Positions 1-9,042 of a stretch of DNA of 64,000 nt are shown here, one piece after another. Every line of letters begins with the position of its first letter. Positions within the stretch are counted from its first letter, which is position 1. The translations under genes were made by a program, and so were the position numbers. Origin of the DNA: Streptomyces sp. VRA16 Mangrove soil (GTDB taxonomy: Bacteria; Actinomycetota; Actinomycetes; Streptomycetales; Streptomycetaceae); the NCBI RefSeq assembly GCF_017377775.1, contig NZ_JAFVLN010000009.1, positions 62,001 through 126,000 on the forward strand. The letters run 5' to 3'. A model generated the notes under the pieces. That model saw only the letters and a program-made list of their open reading frames with translations, was not told where the DNA came from and did not search any database.

Positions 1-8
1 GGTGTCGC

Positions 9-200
9 TCAGGGGGCGGCCGATGCCGACTGCGCTTCCGTACCCTTCATGTAGACGATGTCCGACTCCGTGTCCTGGTCGGGAACCGACTCCGTTCCAG
101 GTCTTGCCGACGTGTTGACGGTCACGGCGAGGAGGGCGAGCAAGGTGATCGCTGCCGCGATGACCAGTTGAGGGTTGACGCGAATCTTTTGGAAAGTCAT
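9..200 (-). CDS. Small single-pass membrane protein, 63 aa
   Basis: This short ORF begins MTFQKIRVNPQLVIAAAITL and has one hydrophobic segment at about residues 11-28. A polar, acidic tail follows (PDQDTESDIVY). The start is chosen because AAGG lies about five bases upstream; the longer upstream frame is arginine-rich and looks non-coding. The topology fits a small membrane-anchored peptide with an extracytoplasmic tail. I recognise no family, so function is unknown. It lies at the window edge, so any operon partner to the left cannot be seen. Confidence 0.5.
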   Translation of the reverse strand: MTFQKIRVNPQLVIAAAITLLALLAVTVNTSARPGTESVPDQDTESDIVYMKGTEAQSASAAP

Positions 201-564
201 GCGGCCTTCTGTGCAAGGGAGTCGGACACTACGCCTTCGCCTCCTCGAATGCCCGTCGGGTTCATCGCGCACGGGAGGAGGGAGCGTGACCCCAGCATGG
301 CCCGAAAGCCTCGTGGGTGCTTCTGTCAAACGACTACCGCAATCTGCGGCACACATGTGCTTCGGTCCTCGCCTGCAGCGTTCGCGACCCCAAGTCCCCC
401 TGGAGCGGTGACTGGAGACAAGCGGAGCGGTCACCAGCCAGGTCATGCACGCTCATTTCCGCCGGGGCGGCGACGCCGTCGGTTCGGTGTCGGCCATGAG
501 CCGAACCCACCATCACGCCGACGTCGCCCTGTGCCGGTCCACCACCGCAGACTCGACGCTGCGG
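201..564. other. Intergenic stretch, nothing recognised
   Basis: The 364 bases between the small membrane protein and the SDR gene have overlapping frames on both strands with no recognisable domain. No clear hairpin or repeat was seen. Confidence 0.4.
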
Positions 565-1323
565 TCACTGGGGCGGCGTTGTCCGCACCCCTTGGTCGCG
601 CGTGAGCAGGTACTGCAAGGGGGCGTCGGCGTGCGGTCCCTCGCCGGCGATCAGCAGGCCCGCGTGCCGGCCGAGATCCTCGGCCCCGAACCAGTGGGGG
701 CTGTCGGCGCCGATCGCCGCTCGCGGACGGGTCCGGATGGGGCCGATGACCAGCTCGTAGATTCTCGGTCCGGCTCCGTCCAGTTCAGCGGTGAGAGACC
801 GCACCAGGGACTTCTTCGCTGCGTTGGTAGCACCGACGAGCGCGGCGAACGGATAGGGGATCTCGGCGCTGAATCCGCTGAGGTGCACCAGCGCACCCTC
901 CTTCGAGAGCAACGGGGTCAGCGTACGCAACGCGTGGAAGTGGCTGGTCAGGTTGGCCGCGATCATGCGCTGCCACTCCTCGGACGTTGTGTCCAGGATG
1001 CTGGTGCGCTCCGGGCTCCCCCAGTCACCGATCGTGATCACGACCCCGTCGAGCGCGCCCAGAGCCGACAGCCGTTCGCGCACGCCCGCGGTGTCCGGGG
1101 ATCCGACGTCCACCACCTCGGTGTCGAGTGTGCCCGGACCTGCTTCTTCGACGTACGCGGCGAGACGGGACAGCCGCTCCTCGTCACGGCCGGTGGCCAC
1201 CACCCTCGCGCCCTGCAGAAGCAGGGCCCGGGTCATTCCCTCACCGATCCCGCCCGTGGCGCCCGCCACCAGTACGGTACGTCCGGACAAGCTGTGTTCA
1301 TTTTCAGTATGCATGCCGCTCAT
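565..1323 (-). CDS. Short-chain dehydrogenase/reductase (SDR)
   Basis: A cytoplasmic NAD(P)-dependent oxidoreductase of the classical SDR fold, about 252 aa. The cofactor motif VLVAGATGGIGEG (TGxxxGxG type) lies near the N-terminus, and a GDWG segment sits where the family has NNAG. The usual YxxxK catalytic pair is degenerate: the corresponding stretch reads FAALVGATNAAKKSLVRSL, so the Tyr appears to be replaced. It may therefore be a weak or non-canonical SDR. Starts at 1323 (MSGMHTEN) and 1314 (MHTEN) are both possible and neither has a strong ribosome-binding site. The gene is tandem with the P450 gene on the same strand, 107 bases downstream of it. Substrate cannot be inferred. Confidence 0.75.
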   Translation of the reverse strand: MSGMHTENEHSLSGRTVLVAGATGGIGEGMTRALLLQGARVVATGRDEERLSRLAAYVEEAGPGTLDTEVVDVGSPDTAGVRERLSALGALDGVVITIGDWGSPERTSILDTTSEEWQRMIAANLTSHFHALRTLTPLLSKEGALVHLSGFSAEIPYPFAALVGATNAAKKSLVRSLTAELDGAGPRIYELVIGPIRTRPRAAIGADSPHWFGAEDLGRHAGLLIAGEGPHADAPLQYLLTRDQGVRTTPPQ

Positions 1324-1430
1324 GGGCGGAATATTGCGGCGGTGCCAGTACTTTCGGTGGCCGAGCAGCCAGAATCTGCCCCATCGGTCCACGGTCGTGC
1401 CCAAGAGACGCGCTTCTCGGCGTCATGCGT

Positions 1431-2642
1431 TCACAGGTGTTTCGTGCGCACTGGCAGGGCCATCAGTCCGCGCGATCGCATCGACGGGCGTCGGCGCAGG
1501 TCCTGCGCGGGAACGGCGAGCGAGAGGTCGGGGAAGCGGTCGAACAGGGCAGTGAGTGCGATGCCCGTCTCCATCCTCGCCAGCGGGGCACCGAGGCAGT
1601 AGTGAATGCCATGTCCCAGGGCCAAGTGCCCGGTGGCGTCCCGGGCGAGGTCCAGCCGGTCGGGCTCGGGGAAGCGACTCGGATCACGGTGCGCGGCGGC
1701 GAGCGACAGCAGGACCGTCTCACCGGCCGGTACGGTGACGCCGCTGATCACGACGTCCTCGGTGGGGAAGCGGCGGATGGCCAGCGGTACGGGACCGTCG
1801 TAACGTGCCAGCTCTTCCACTGCCCGGTCCAGCAGACCGGGATCAGCTCGCAGCTCGCCCAATTGGTCCGGGGCCGCGAGCAGGGCCGCGACCGCGTTGC
1901 CGATGAGGTGCACCGTGTTCTCGTATCCCGCGACCAGGACGAGGAAGGCCAGCGACGTCAGCTCGTCCTCGCTGAGGCGGTCCTCCTGGTCGCGCACGGC
2001 GATCAGGGCGGACAGCAGATCGTCGGCGGGGCGAGCTCGCTTGTCGGCGATCAACTGGGTGAAGAAGAGCAGCAGTTGTCTCACAGCATCCCTGGCCCGT
2101 TCCGGCCGCGCCGGATCGGGGGCCACCAAAGCGTCGGTCCAGGCACGGAAGTCGAGCCGCTGGGACGAGGGCACACCGAGAAGGTCGCAGATCACGACGA
2201 TCGGCAGCGGGGCGGCGTAAGCGGAGATGAGGTCGACCTGCTCCTGCTCGGACAGGGCGTCGAGCAGATGGTCCGCGGCACGCCGAACCGGCAGCCGCAA
2301 GCGCTCGATGTGCCGGGGAGTGAAGGCCTTGGAGACCATGCGCCGGATACGTGTGTGGTCCGGCGGATCCATATTGAGGAGGTTGGCGTCCAACGCGGGC
2401 GGCAGGGCCATACCCCGGTAGCCGCCCGGGGTCGCGTTGCGTTTGTCCAACGACAGCCGAGGGTCGGTGAGGGCCTGACGGACGTCTTCGTACCGTGTGA
2501 CCAACCAGGCGGGGAGGCCGTCCGTGCCAATGACCTGGTGGACCGGCCCCTCTTCGCGGAGCCTGCCGTAGACCGCGTACGGGTCCTGGAAAAGCCGGTC
2601 GGAATCAACGTCCGCAGGTGAGTGGTTAGTTGACTTGCTCAT
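1431..2642 (-). CDS. Cytochrome P450, CYP107-like bacterial class
   Basis: A soluble heme monooxygenase of 403 aa, the usual length for actinobacterial P450s. The I-helix oxygen-activation motif AGYENT is at residues 238-243, with Asn where Thr is common. The K-helix ExxR is E277-R280, and the heme-binding loop LGHGIHYCLG carries the thiolate ligand Cys349. The start MSKSTNHS places the first residues just before the conserved DPYAVYGRLREEGPV segment, which argues against the longer upstream frame. No ferredoxin or ferredoxin reductase gene is adjacent, so electrons must come from elsewhere. The neighbouring SDR on the same strand could process the same substrate, but that is inference. Confidence 0.93.
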   Translation of the reverse strand: MSKSTNHSPADVDSDRLFQDPYAVYGRLREEGPVHQVIGTDGLPAWLVTRYEDVRQALTDPRLSLDKRNATPGGYRGMALPPALDANLLNMDPPDHTRIRRMVSKAFTPRHIERLRLPVRRAADHLLDALSEQEQVDLISAYAAPLPIVVICDLLGVPSSQRLDFRAWTDALVAPDPARPERARDAVRQLLLFFTQLIADKRARPADDLLSALIAVRDQEDRLSEDELTSLAFLVLVAGYENTVHLIGNAVAALLAAPDQLGELRADPGLLDRAVEELARYDGPVPLAIRRFPTEDVVISGVTVPAGETVLLSLAAAHRDPSRFPEPDRLDLARDATGHLALGHGIHYCLGAPLARMETGIALTALFDRFPDLSLAVPAQDLRRRPSMRSRGLMALPVRTKHL

Positions 2643-3115
2643 CGCATCAGCTAAGCAGATCACCGCGACGCCGCCGCCACACCCCCGGCGGTAGGTCAGT
2701 GGGGCAACAGCCTCAGCCTCTTTTCGCAGTCGGGGCAAGGAGCCGGTGAAGGCTCGTCCTCTTCTTCGGCACCATGAGTCATTTGACTGCGTAGCCGTTC
2801 GGGGCTCCCCGGGCTTGGGCGCCATCGGGGGCAGAAGTCCCGCGACCTGCGCCGCCCTCGCGATCCAGATTCGTCGGCGTAGCACATCGCCGCAGGTCAC
2901 CGAATGGTGTCCGATGAAAACCCAGAGGTTCAAAAGGTAAGTCGTTAGACGGATTCACTGGTGGGTGCCGCGGGGCGATGGTGGGTCCGTCGCCCGGCAG
3001 AAAGTAGGCCGGACGACATCCGCTCGCGACGTCGGCACGGTCCGCCCCCCGAAGTCGCGGCATCCACCATCACGTCGGCGCGTCACGCCGGCACAGCATG
3101 TTTGAAGGGAAAGCC
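2643..3115. other. Divergent intergenic region between P450 and hydrolase
   Basis: These 473 bases separate the leftward P450 from the rightward alpha/beta hydrolase and should hold both promoters. Overlapping frames exist on both strands, but none has a domain or a good start. I see no strong palindrome. Confidence 0.4.
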
Positions 3116-3952
3116 ATGTCGTTCATCACGGTTGGCCAGGAAAACTCCACCACCATCGACCTGTACTACGAGGACCACGGCACCGGGAGGCCCGTCGTCC
3201 TGATCCACGGCTACCCCCTTGACGGCCGTTCCTGGGAGAAGCAGACCGCGGCCCTGCTCGCCGATGGCTACCGCGTCATCACCTACGACCGCCGCGGATT
3301 CGGCCAGTCCAGCCAGCCCACCACCGGCTACGACTACGACACCTTCGCCGCCGACCTCAACACCGTCATGGAGACGCTCGACCTGCACGGCGCGTCCCTG
3401 GTCGGATTCTCCATGGGTACCGGCGAGGTCGCCCGCTACATCTCCACGTACGGCTCCGCCCGGGTCGCCAAGGTCGCCTTCCTCGCCTCCCTGGAGCCCT
3501 TCCTCCTGAAGACGGACGAGAACCCCACCGGCGCCGAGACAGCCGACTTCTTCCAGGGCGTGTCCGACACGGCCAAGAACGACCGCTACGCCTACTTCAC
3601 CTCCTTCTACAACGACTTCTACAACCTCGACGAGAACCTGGGCACCCGCATCAGCGAGGAAGCCGTGCGCAACAGCTGGAACGTCGCAGCGAGCGGTGGC
3701 GCCCACGCCGCGTGGGCGGCCCCCCTCACCTGGCCCACCGACTTCCGGGACGACATCCCGCACATCGACGTCCCGGCGCTGATCCTGCACGGTACCGCCG
3801 ACAACGTCCTGCCGATCGACTCCACCGCTCGGCCTTTCCACAAGGCGCTCCCCCAGGCCGACTACGTCGAGGTCGACGGTGCCCCGCACGGCCTGCTGTG
3901 GACGCACGCCGAGGAAGTCAACTCCGCCCTCCTCTCCTTCCTGGCCAAGTAG
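3116..3952 (+). CDS. Alpha/beta hydrolase, non-heme chloroperoxidase/arylesterase type
   Basis: A 278-aa cytoplasmic serine hydrolase. The oxyanion-hole motif HGYPLDGRSW begins near residue 31, and the nucleophile elbow GFSMG puts the catalytic Ser at about residue 99. The acid lies in LILHGTADNVLP and the His in GAPHGLLW, so the triad is complete. GFSMGTGEVARY is typical of the cofactor-free chloroperoxidase/bromoperoxidase subgroup, whose members are usually esterases in vivo. The start at MSFITVG is preferred over the ATG 18 bases upstream because GAAGGGA sits just before it. It is monocistronic, and physiological substrate is unknown. Confidence 0.9.
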   Translation: MSFITVGQENSTTIDLYYEDHGTGRPVVLIHGYPLDGRSWEKQTAALLADGYRVITYDRRGFGQSSQPTTGYDYDTFAADLNTVMETLDLHGASLVGFSMGTGEVARYISTYGSARVAKVAFLASLEPFLLKTDENPTGAETADFFQGVSDTAKNDRYAYFTSFYNDFYNLDENLGTRISEEAVRNSWNVAASGGAHAAWAAPLTWPTDFRDDIPHIDVPALILHGTADNVLPIDSTARPFHKALPQADYVEVDGAPHGLLWTHAEEVNSALLSFLAK

Positions 3953-4069
3953 TCACGAAGGTTCCGCGGTGGCCCGTACTCCGACTAAGCGGTGCGGGCC
4001 GCCGCGCGGCAGACAGGTAAAAACATCCGACGGACCAGGACGTGTCCGCGCACGGAGGAGCAGAACTGC

Positions 4070-4549
4070 ATGAACGGGCCCGGAGGCGACCACAGCCACA
4101 ACTGCCCTACGAATACAGGCTTCCGACCCGTTCTCCGCTTGCCGGTCCGCCTGCTGTCGGGCGCCTTCGAAAGCACCGAGACCTCTGTTCGGTTGCGGGC
4201 ACGGATGAGCTACACCGTGAGCGAGCCGTTCTCGGTCGGCGTCGAAATCCGCACCGGGACCGCCGAATCACTGCGCTGGACGGTGTCCCGAGACCTGCTG
4301 GACGTCGGGACCTCGAAGCCTCAAGGGATGGGAGCCCACCGGATCTGGCCCTCCCGACGGTATTTGCTGTCCTGCCGGAGGCTGTATCTCGGTCTTGGTG
4401 GGCCGAGGACACCTTTCACTTTGGAGATGGACCACTGCCAGGTCAGAGCCTGGCTGGACGCCACCTATGAGTTGGTGCCTCGGGGGAGCGAGCCGGAATT
4501 GCTCGACTGGGAAGCGCTGGCGCGGGAACTGCTGCAGCGGCGCGACTGA
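4070..4549 (+). CDS. SsgA-like sporulation/cell-division protein (SALP)
   Basis: A 159-aa member of the SsgA-like family, found only in sporulating actinomycetes, where paralogues control septum placement and spore-wall steps. Recognisable family features are the YTVSEPFSVGVEI beta-strand region, WTVSRDLLDVG, HRIWPSRR and the C-terminal WLDATYELVPRGSE followed by an acidic D-W-ALARELL helix. A clean GGAGGA lies ten bases before the ATG, which decides the start. It is more divergent than the second SALP at 15.7 kb, with a longer N-terminus. The next gene rightwards is a regulator with a bldA-type TTA codon. Confidence 0.8.
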   Translation: MNGPGGDHSHNCPTNTGFRPVLRLPVRLLSGAFESTETSVRLRARMSYTVSEPFSVGVEIRTGTAESLRWTVSRDLLDVGTSKPQGMGAHRIWPSRRYLLSCRRLYLGLGGPRTPFTLEMDHCQVRAWLDATYELVPRGSEPELLDWEALARELLQRRD

Positions 4550-4826
4550 GTATGAACAGCGCCTGCCGACTCTCGCCACTGTGTGCACCGCACCCGTCAC
4601 ACCTGTCGTGCCGACGAACACGTCACATGACAGACGTCGGCATGCGCAGACCCGTTTGGTTTGGAATTGCCTTGTTGCCCGATAACACTCCCCTCACTAG
4701 CCCGTGCGACACACCCTCGCTCGAGGCCCTTCCGACGAGGCTGAGCGCAACGGCGAGTGTCTCGCCACCGGGCGTCAGCACCCCGCAGACAACTGGACAG
4801 CACCGCCAGGAACTCGGTGATCGCAC

Positions 4827-5567
4827 ATGAGAAACAACGCCGTCGAAGCTCCCGTGCGGAGTGACGTCAGTCCCGTCAGCCGTTTCCCTTTGACCTCTGT
4901 GCGGGGCATACCGGCGATGGGGGCTCCGAGAAGGGAGCCTGATCCGGACACACTGCCGATAACGCTCGCCCTGACGGCGAGCGACACACTCACGGAGGAG
5001 GGTGCCCGAGCCTGCCTCGGCGGGTGGGCCGGCGTACACGTGGTGCCCTGGAGAGAGCGGCAAAGCGCCGACATCGTGGTGGTGCTGGACCGCACGGTGA
5101 CGCTGGCGACGCTCCGTCTGGTCGAGGAGGTCGCCGGTTTCGGGCAGGGTCCGGGCGTCCCGGTGTTACTCGTCGTGGACACCATCAGCGAGCGGCACCT
5201 GATGTACGCGGTCGAACGCGGCGTGGTGGGTGTGCTGCTGCGCGGCGAGGTCGGTTACGCCGACATCGTGCGGGCCAGTCGCAAGGCGCTGTGCGGAGAG
5301 TCTCCGCTGCCGCCCACACTGGTGCGCGCACTCATCGAGCGCCTGCGCTCCCTGCCCGGGCAGCAGCCAGGCTCCGGCGACCTGTCAGCCCGGGAGTTGG
5401 AGGTACTGCGGCTGCTGGCCGAAGGGCTGAGCACAGCTGAGGTCGCGGGGCGCCTCAACTACTCGGAACGCACCATCAAAAACGTGCTGCACGACGTGAT
5501 CACACGGCTGCGACTACGCAACCGGACGCACGCGGTGGCTTATGCCATCCGCAGCGGCGCTCTGTGA
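4827..5567 (+). CDS. NarL/LuxR-type regulator with atypical receiver
   Basis: A 246-aa transcription factor. The C-terminal LuxR helix-turn-helix (LSARELEVLRLLAEG ... SERTIKNVLHDVITRL) is complete. The N-terminal part has receiver-like beta/alpha pattern (ADIVVVLDRTV, VPVLLVVDTIS) but lacks the N-terminal acidic pair of true response regulators, so phosphorylation is doubtful. A TTA leucine codon occurs in frame at 5166-5168 (codon 114). In Streptomyces such codons make expression depend on the bldA leucyl-tRNA. No sensor kinase is adjacent. The ribosome-binding site before the ATG is weak, and an internal ATG at 4917 is a possible alternative. Confidence 0.82.
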   Translation: MRNNAVEAPVRSDVSPVSRFPLTSVRGIPAMGAPRREPDPDTLPITLALTASDTLTEEGARACLGGWAGVHVVPWRERQSADIVVVLDRTVTLATLRLVEEVAGFGQGPGVPVLLVVDTISERHLMYAVERGVVGVLLRGEVGYADIVRASRKALCGESPLPPTLVRALIERLRSLPGQQPGSGDLSARELEVLRLLAEGLSTAEVAGRLNYSERTIKNVLHDVITRLRLRNRTHAVAYAIRSGAL

Positions 5568-5973
5568 GGCCAGCGCCGCCCCCGAGACCGTCGTGGCAGG
5601 TCACGCCGGGTTATACGGAGCAGGTATGGCAGCTCTTCCAGTAACTCGGGGCTCAGCGGGCCATGGTTCGCGACGCCCAGCGCCGTCGGGAACGATGGCT
5701 CCGCACCAGCCCCACCCATCTCTCGTCGCCACAGGGCTCAACCTGCTCGACGAACCGGATCGGCCCGAAGAAGCGGCTCAGCTGAGCACTTGGCACCCTT
5801 TGGCGTCCGGTGCGACAAGGCCACGGAGCGGATGGTGGAGAACTCCGCGTCGCGAGTCCGCCTCGCCCGTGAAGGTACCCGTTCGTGCAAGGGGATTGTC
5901 CTTGCGTGCAGGAGTGCGTCATATAGCCACACCTGACAGGCGATTCGCGGGCCCGGCGCCGCATTCTTCAAGC
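5568..5973. other. Intergenic stretch upstream of the flavoprotein gene
   Basis: About 400 bases lie between the LuxR regulator and the next clear start. Open frames cross it but show no domain. It presumably contains the flavoprotein promoter, but I cannot point to specific elements. Confidence 0.35.
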
Positions 5974-7656
5974 ATGGCAACCTCTTTCCCCGAGATCGGT
6001 GACCGTCCGGACGATCTCGCCCTCGCCGCCGAAGTGCGGCTGAACGACGGACAACTGGCCCGGGCCGCCCAGTACGCGACTTGCGAAGAGGTCCAAACGG
6101 GCGAGGTTCTCTACCGCGTCGAGGACGACTCGGTAGATCTCTTCCTGTGTGGGACAGCGACGCTGGAAGCGACCATCCCGTCGTCCGACGACGGAGACGG
6201 TCACCTGTTCATGACCCACAGCCCCGGCCAGTTCGCCGGCGAACTCAATCTGCTCACCGGGCAGCGACGCGGACTGACCGTACGGGTCGCTGCCGGCGGC
6301 ACCGTTCATCGGGTGCGCCCTGAAGCCTTTCGCAGGCTCATGGCCCAGGAGACCGAGCTGTCGGACCTCATCCTGCGCGCCGTCCTCGCCAGGCGACGAC
6401 TGCTGCGCCAGGCGACGGAGCAGAACTTGCGGATCGTGGGCACCGCCGGGTCGGCCGCGGGCCTGGCCATGCGCACCTTCCTGGACCGCCAGGGTGTTCC
6501 GCACCAGTGGCTCGACGGCGACTCTCCCCAGGGAGCGGAAGCGCTCCGCGGGGCCGGGCTGACCGAGGACGACCTGCCCGCCGCACTGACCTCGCACGAA
6601 GCGACTCCCCTGGTGACTCCGGGCGTTCTGAGCCAGCAGCTCAACCTGACCTACCGCCGTCCGGGACGCGGCTCGGCCGACCTCACGGTCGTGGGCGCCG
6701 GTCCGGCGGGACTGGCGGCGGCGGTGTACGGCGCGTCCGAGGGACTGGAGACGGTCCTGCTGGACGGGGTGGCCGTGGGCGGCCAAGCCGCCACGAGTGC
6801 ACGTATCGAGAACTACCTCGGTTTCCCCTTCGGCCTCAGCGGGGCGGACCTGACCGCGCGTGCCGCTGTGCAGGCGCTGAAGTTCGGCGTGCACCTCGCC
6901 AGCCCGTGCGGCGTCACCGGACTCGGCACGCAGGGCGGCGACCACATCGTGACCTTGATGGACGGGACTCGCATCAGCACCCGGGCGGTGATCGTCGCCA
7001 CCGGCGCGGAGTACCGGGCGCTCCCCCTCGACGGCTGGACGGAACTGACGGGATGCGGCATCTACTACGCGGCCACCGACCTGGAGACCCAGGCGGTGGC
7101 GGGACGGCCGGTCGTGGTGGTCGGCGGCGCCAACTCGGCGGGACAGGCTGCACTGCACCTGGCCCGGTACGCCTCCGAGGTCACGCTGGTGGTGCGGGGG
7201 GCCGATCTCGGCGCGCGGATGTCCGCGTACCTCGTGGAGCGCATCAAGAGCGATCCGCGGATCACCGTTCTCACCGGCACTCAGGTGACCGAACTGCACG
7301 GTCGACCTCACCTCGATGGAGTGTCTCTGGCCACCCGCGCCGAGGTCACCGAGGAACAACGCGTCGACTGCGCCGGCCTGTTCTGCTTCATCGGAGCGCG
7401 TCCGGCGACGTCCTGGCTGAGCGGGGTTCTCCTGAACTCGGCCGGGTTCGTGCCGACGGACCGCCAGTTGTCGCCGGAAGAACTCGGCCCGGCATGGAAG
7501 GAGCTGGGGCGCGAACCGCTGCCGTACGAAACGAGCGTCCCCGGCGTGTTCGCCGCCGGTGATGTGCGGCTGGACTCCATGAAGCGCGTCGCCGCCGCGG
7601 TCGGCGACGGGGCGAGCGCGGTGCGTTCGGTCCACCAGTACCTCGCCACGCTCTGA
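5974..7656 (+). CDS. cNMP-binding domain fused to thioredoxin-reductase-like flavoprotein
   Basis: A 560-aa fusion. Residues about 20-150 form a cyclic-nucleotide-binding-like beta barrel (GQFAGELNLLTGQRRGLTVR, close to the phosphate-binding cassette). Residues about 152-230 resemble a thioredoxin/glutaredoxin-like fold without active-site cysteines (LRIVGTAGSAAGLAMRTFL). From about 234 follows a thioredoxin-reductase-like FAD/NAD(P) module with VVGAGPAGLAAAVYG, GGQAATSARIENYLGFP, VVVVGGANSAGQAALHLA and FAAGDVR. The redox CxxC of true TrxR is absent; the corresponding place reads GCGIYYAATDLE. It probably oxidises NAD(P)H with an acceptor other than thioredoxin, possibly under ligand control. 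The start at MATSFPEIG is chosen by the first family-like segment. Confidence 0.85.
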   Translation: MATSFPEIGDRPDDLALAAEVRLNDGQLARAAQYATCEEVQTGEVLYRVEDDSVDLFLCGTATLEATIPSSDDGDGHLFMTHSPGQFAGELNLLTGQRRGLTVRVAAGGTVHRVRPEAFRRLMAQETELSDLILRAVLARRRLLRQATEQNLRIVGTAGSAAGLAMRTFLDRQGVPHQWLDGDSPQGAEALRGAGLTEDDLPAALTSHEATPLVTPGVLSQQLNLTYRRPGRGSADLTVVGAGPAGLAAAVYGASEGLETVLLDGVAVGGQAATSARIENYLGFPFGLSGADLTARAAVQALKFGVHLASPCGVTGLGTQGGDHIVTLMDGTRISTRAVIVATGAEYRALPLDGWTELTGCGIYYAATDLETQAVAGRPVVVVGGANSAGQAALHLARYASEVTLVVRGADLGARMSAYLVERIKSDPRITVLTGTQVTELHGRPHLDGVSLATRAEVTEEQRVDCAGLFCFIGARPATSWLSGVLLNSAGFVPTDRQLSPEELGPAWKELGREPLPYETSVPGVFAAGDVRLDSMKRVAAAVGDGASAVRSVHQYLATL

Positions 7657-7741
7657 GCCTTGTGCATGGCCCAGCTGACAGATGTGTATGGGCGTTCCGG
7701 ACGACAGACAGCGTCTGGTGCCCGCGATGAAATGAGCCTGA

Positions 7742-8566
7742 ATGAGAAAGCATTTGCGTGACGAGGACATCGTCCACATCGGGGACGGCGTGTATCTGGT
7801 GTCGGGCAGCAACACCAACTGGGTGATCATCAAAGACGGCAACGACGCCACTCTGGTGGACAGCGGATACCCAGCCGACCACGACCTGCTACTGGCCTCG
7901 CTCGATGCGGTGGGGTTGAAGCCCGAAGGCGTACGCGCGCTTCTCGTGACGCACGCCCACAGCGACCACATCGGTGCCGCGGAACGCCTGCGAGCCACCT
8001 ATGGCACGCCGGTCATGATGCACGAGGAGGAGGTCCCGCACGCCCGGCGGGATTACCTTCACCAGGTCTCCGCCGGTCAGGTGCTGGCACAGTCCTGGCG
8101 ACCGGGGGTCCTGCCGTGGGCCGTTCACGCCATTCGGGCCGGCGGCACCGCCCACGTGCCTGTCACCGAGCCCTCACCCTTTCCCGCGCCGGGTCCGCTG
8201 GACCTGCCGGGGGCGCCGGAGCCCGTACGCACACCGGGACACACGGAAGGACATTGCGCTTACCTTCTGGCCGACACCGGAACACTGATCAGCGGTGACG
8301 CGCTGGTCACCGCGCATCCGACGTCCCGGATCGACGGCCCCCAGATCCTCCCGGCCATGTTCCACACCGACCGGTCCAGAGCGCTGCACTCCCTGGAACT
8401 CCTGGAGGCCGTTGAGGCCGACGTCATCCTGCCCGGGCACGGTCCGGCACACAGGGGCAACGTCAAGCAGGCCGCCGTACGGGCTCGCGAGCTCGCTGCG
8501 CGGGAGGGTGGGCGAGTCCGTGACCGAGCACGACTCCACCGGCATCCGGTGCGGCGTGCGCCTTGA
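7742..8566 (+). CDS. MBL-fold metallo-hydrolase
   Basis: A 274-aa metallo-beta-lactamase-fold enzyme. The dinuclear metal motif THAHSDHIGAAERL is complete, followed by a metal-ligand His in RTPGHTEGHCAYLL, the bridging Asp in ISGDALV and the last His in ILPGHGPAHRG. It lies 85 bases after the flavoprotein on the same strand and may be co-transcribed with it. The C-terminal tail (RVRDRARLHRHPVRRAP) is basic and may be read-through beyond the original end, because the next DNA is a decayed gene. Substrate is not evident; hydrolase, lactonase and thioesterase activities all occur in this family. Confidence 0.87.
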   Translation: MRKHLRDEDIVHIGDGVYLVSGSNTNWVIIKDGNDATLVDSGYPADHDLLLASLDAVGLKPEGVRALLVTHAHSDHIGAAERLRATYGTPVMMHEEEVPHARRDYLHQVSAGQVLAQSWRPGVLPWAVHAIRAGGTAHVPVTEPSPFPAPGPLDLPGAPEPVRTPGHTEGHCAYLLADTGTLISGDALVTAHPTSRIDGPQILPAMFHTDRSRALHSLELLEAVEADVILPGHGPAHRGNVKQAAVRARELAAREGGRVRDRARLHRHPVRRAP

Positions 8567-8589
8567 TCCGGGCCGCCGTGGACAAGCCC

Positions 8590-8880
8590 CGCGGTGCACA
8601 CTCAGCAGATCGTGAGGAAGCCGGTTACCGTCGACGAGGATTTCCCGCGTCTGTTCTTCCCGGAGATGAAGGAGCCGTCGGCGCAAGCAAGGGGTTCCGG
8701 GACTGTCAGGAGGAACTGACACTTCCGGTTCCGGTGGTCAACGTACGCCACGTACCCCGTGTCGCAGAAGCTGTCCAATGCCAGGGTGATCCTCTACAGC
8801 GACGTCGGGCACGGCTTCCTGTTTCAATGCCCCCGGACTTCACCCATGAGGTGCACCGCGTCCTGCCCGCCTGACCGAAA
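8590..8880 (+). pseudogene. Alpha/beta hydrolase relic (C-terminal fragments)
   Basis: Two frame-shifted pieces match an alpha/beta hydrolase C-terminal half. The first reads PVTVDEDFPRLFFPEMKEPS, the LFFPxT segment common in this family. The second reads LSNARVILYSDVGHGFLFQ, the catalytic-His loop, and continues only in another frame (PPDFTHEVHRVLPA then stop). This second piece resembles VRTYPDSGHGFMFQ in the intact hydrolase at 14.2-15.1 kb, so the relic probably belongs to that subfamily. There is no start or nucleophile elbow, so it cannot encode an enzyme. Confidence 0.7.
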
Positions 8881-8991
8881 GAACCGCCTGGTGGGACAAC
8901 CGCTCCGCTTCGCCCGACCGTCGCGCGACACCAGGCGCTCACTTTCCGACGCTGTCGAGCGCCTCTGACCACGGACGACCCCGGCATCACG

Positions 8992-9014
8992 GTGGAAACC
9001 GAGCAGTTTTCCAC
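8992..9014. promoter_or_regulatory. Inverted repeat upstream of tetR, candidate autoregulatory operator
   Basis: GTGGAAA and TTTCCAC are separated by nine bases and centred about 40 bases before the TetR start codon. TetR-family repressors commonly bind such palindromes in their own promoters. The functional assignment is inference. Confidence 0.4.
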
Positions 9015-9042
9015 GAGGCGGGGGCAGCGTTACCCTCACCTC

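Noticed and set aside
5974..7656. Annotation as ordinary thioredoxin reductase trxB
   Set aside because: The CxxC active site is absent and an N-terminal cNMP-like domain is fused, so thioredoxin reduction is unlikely.
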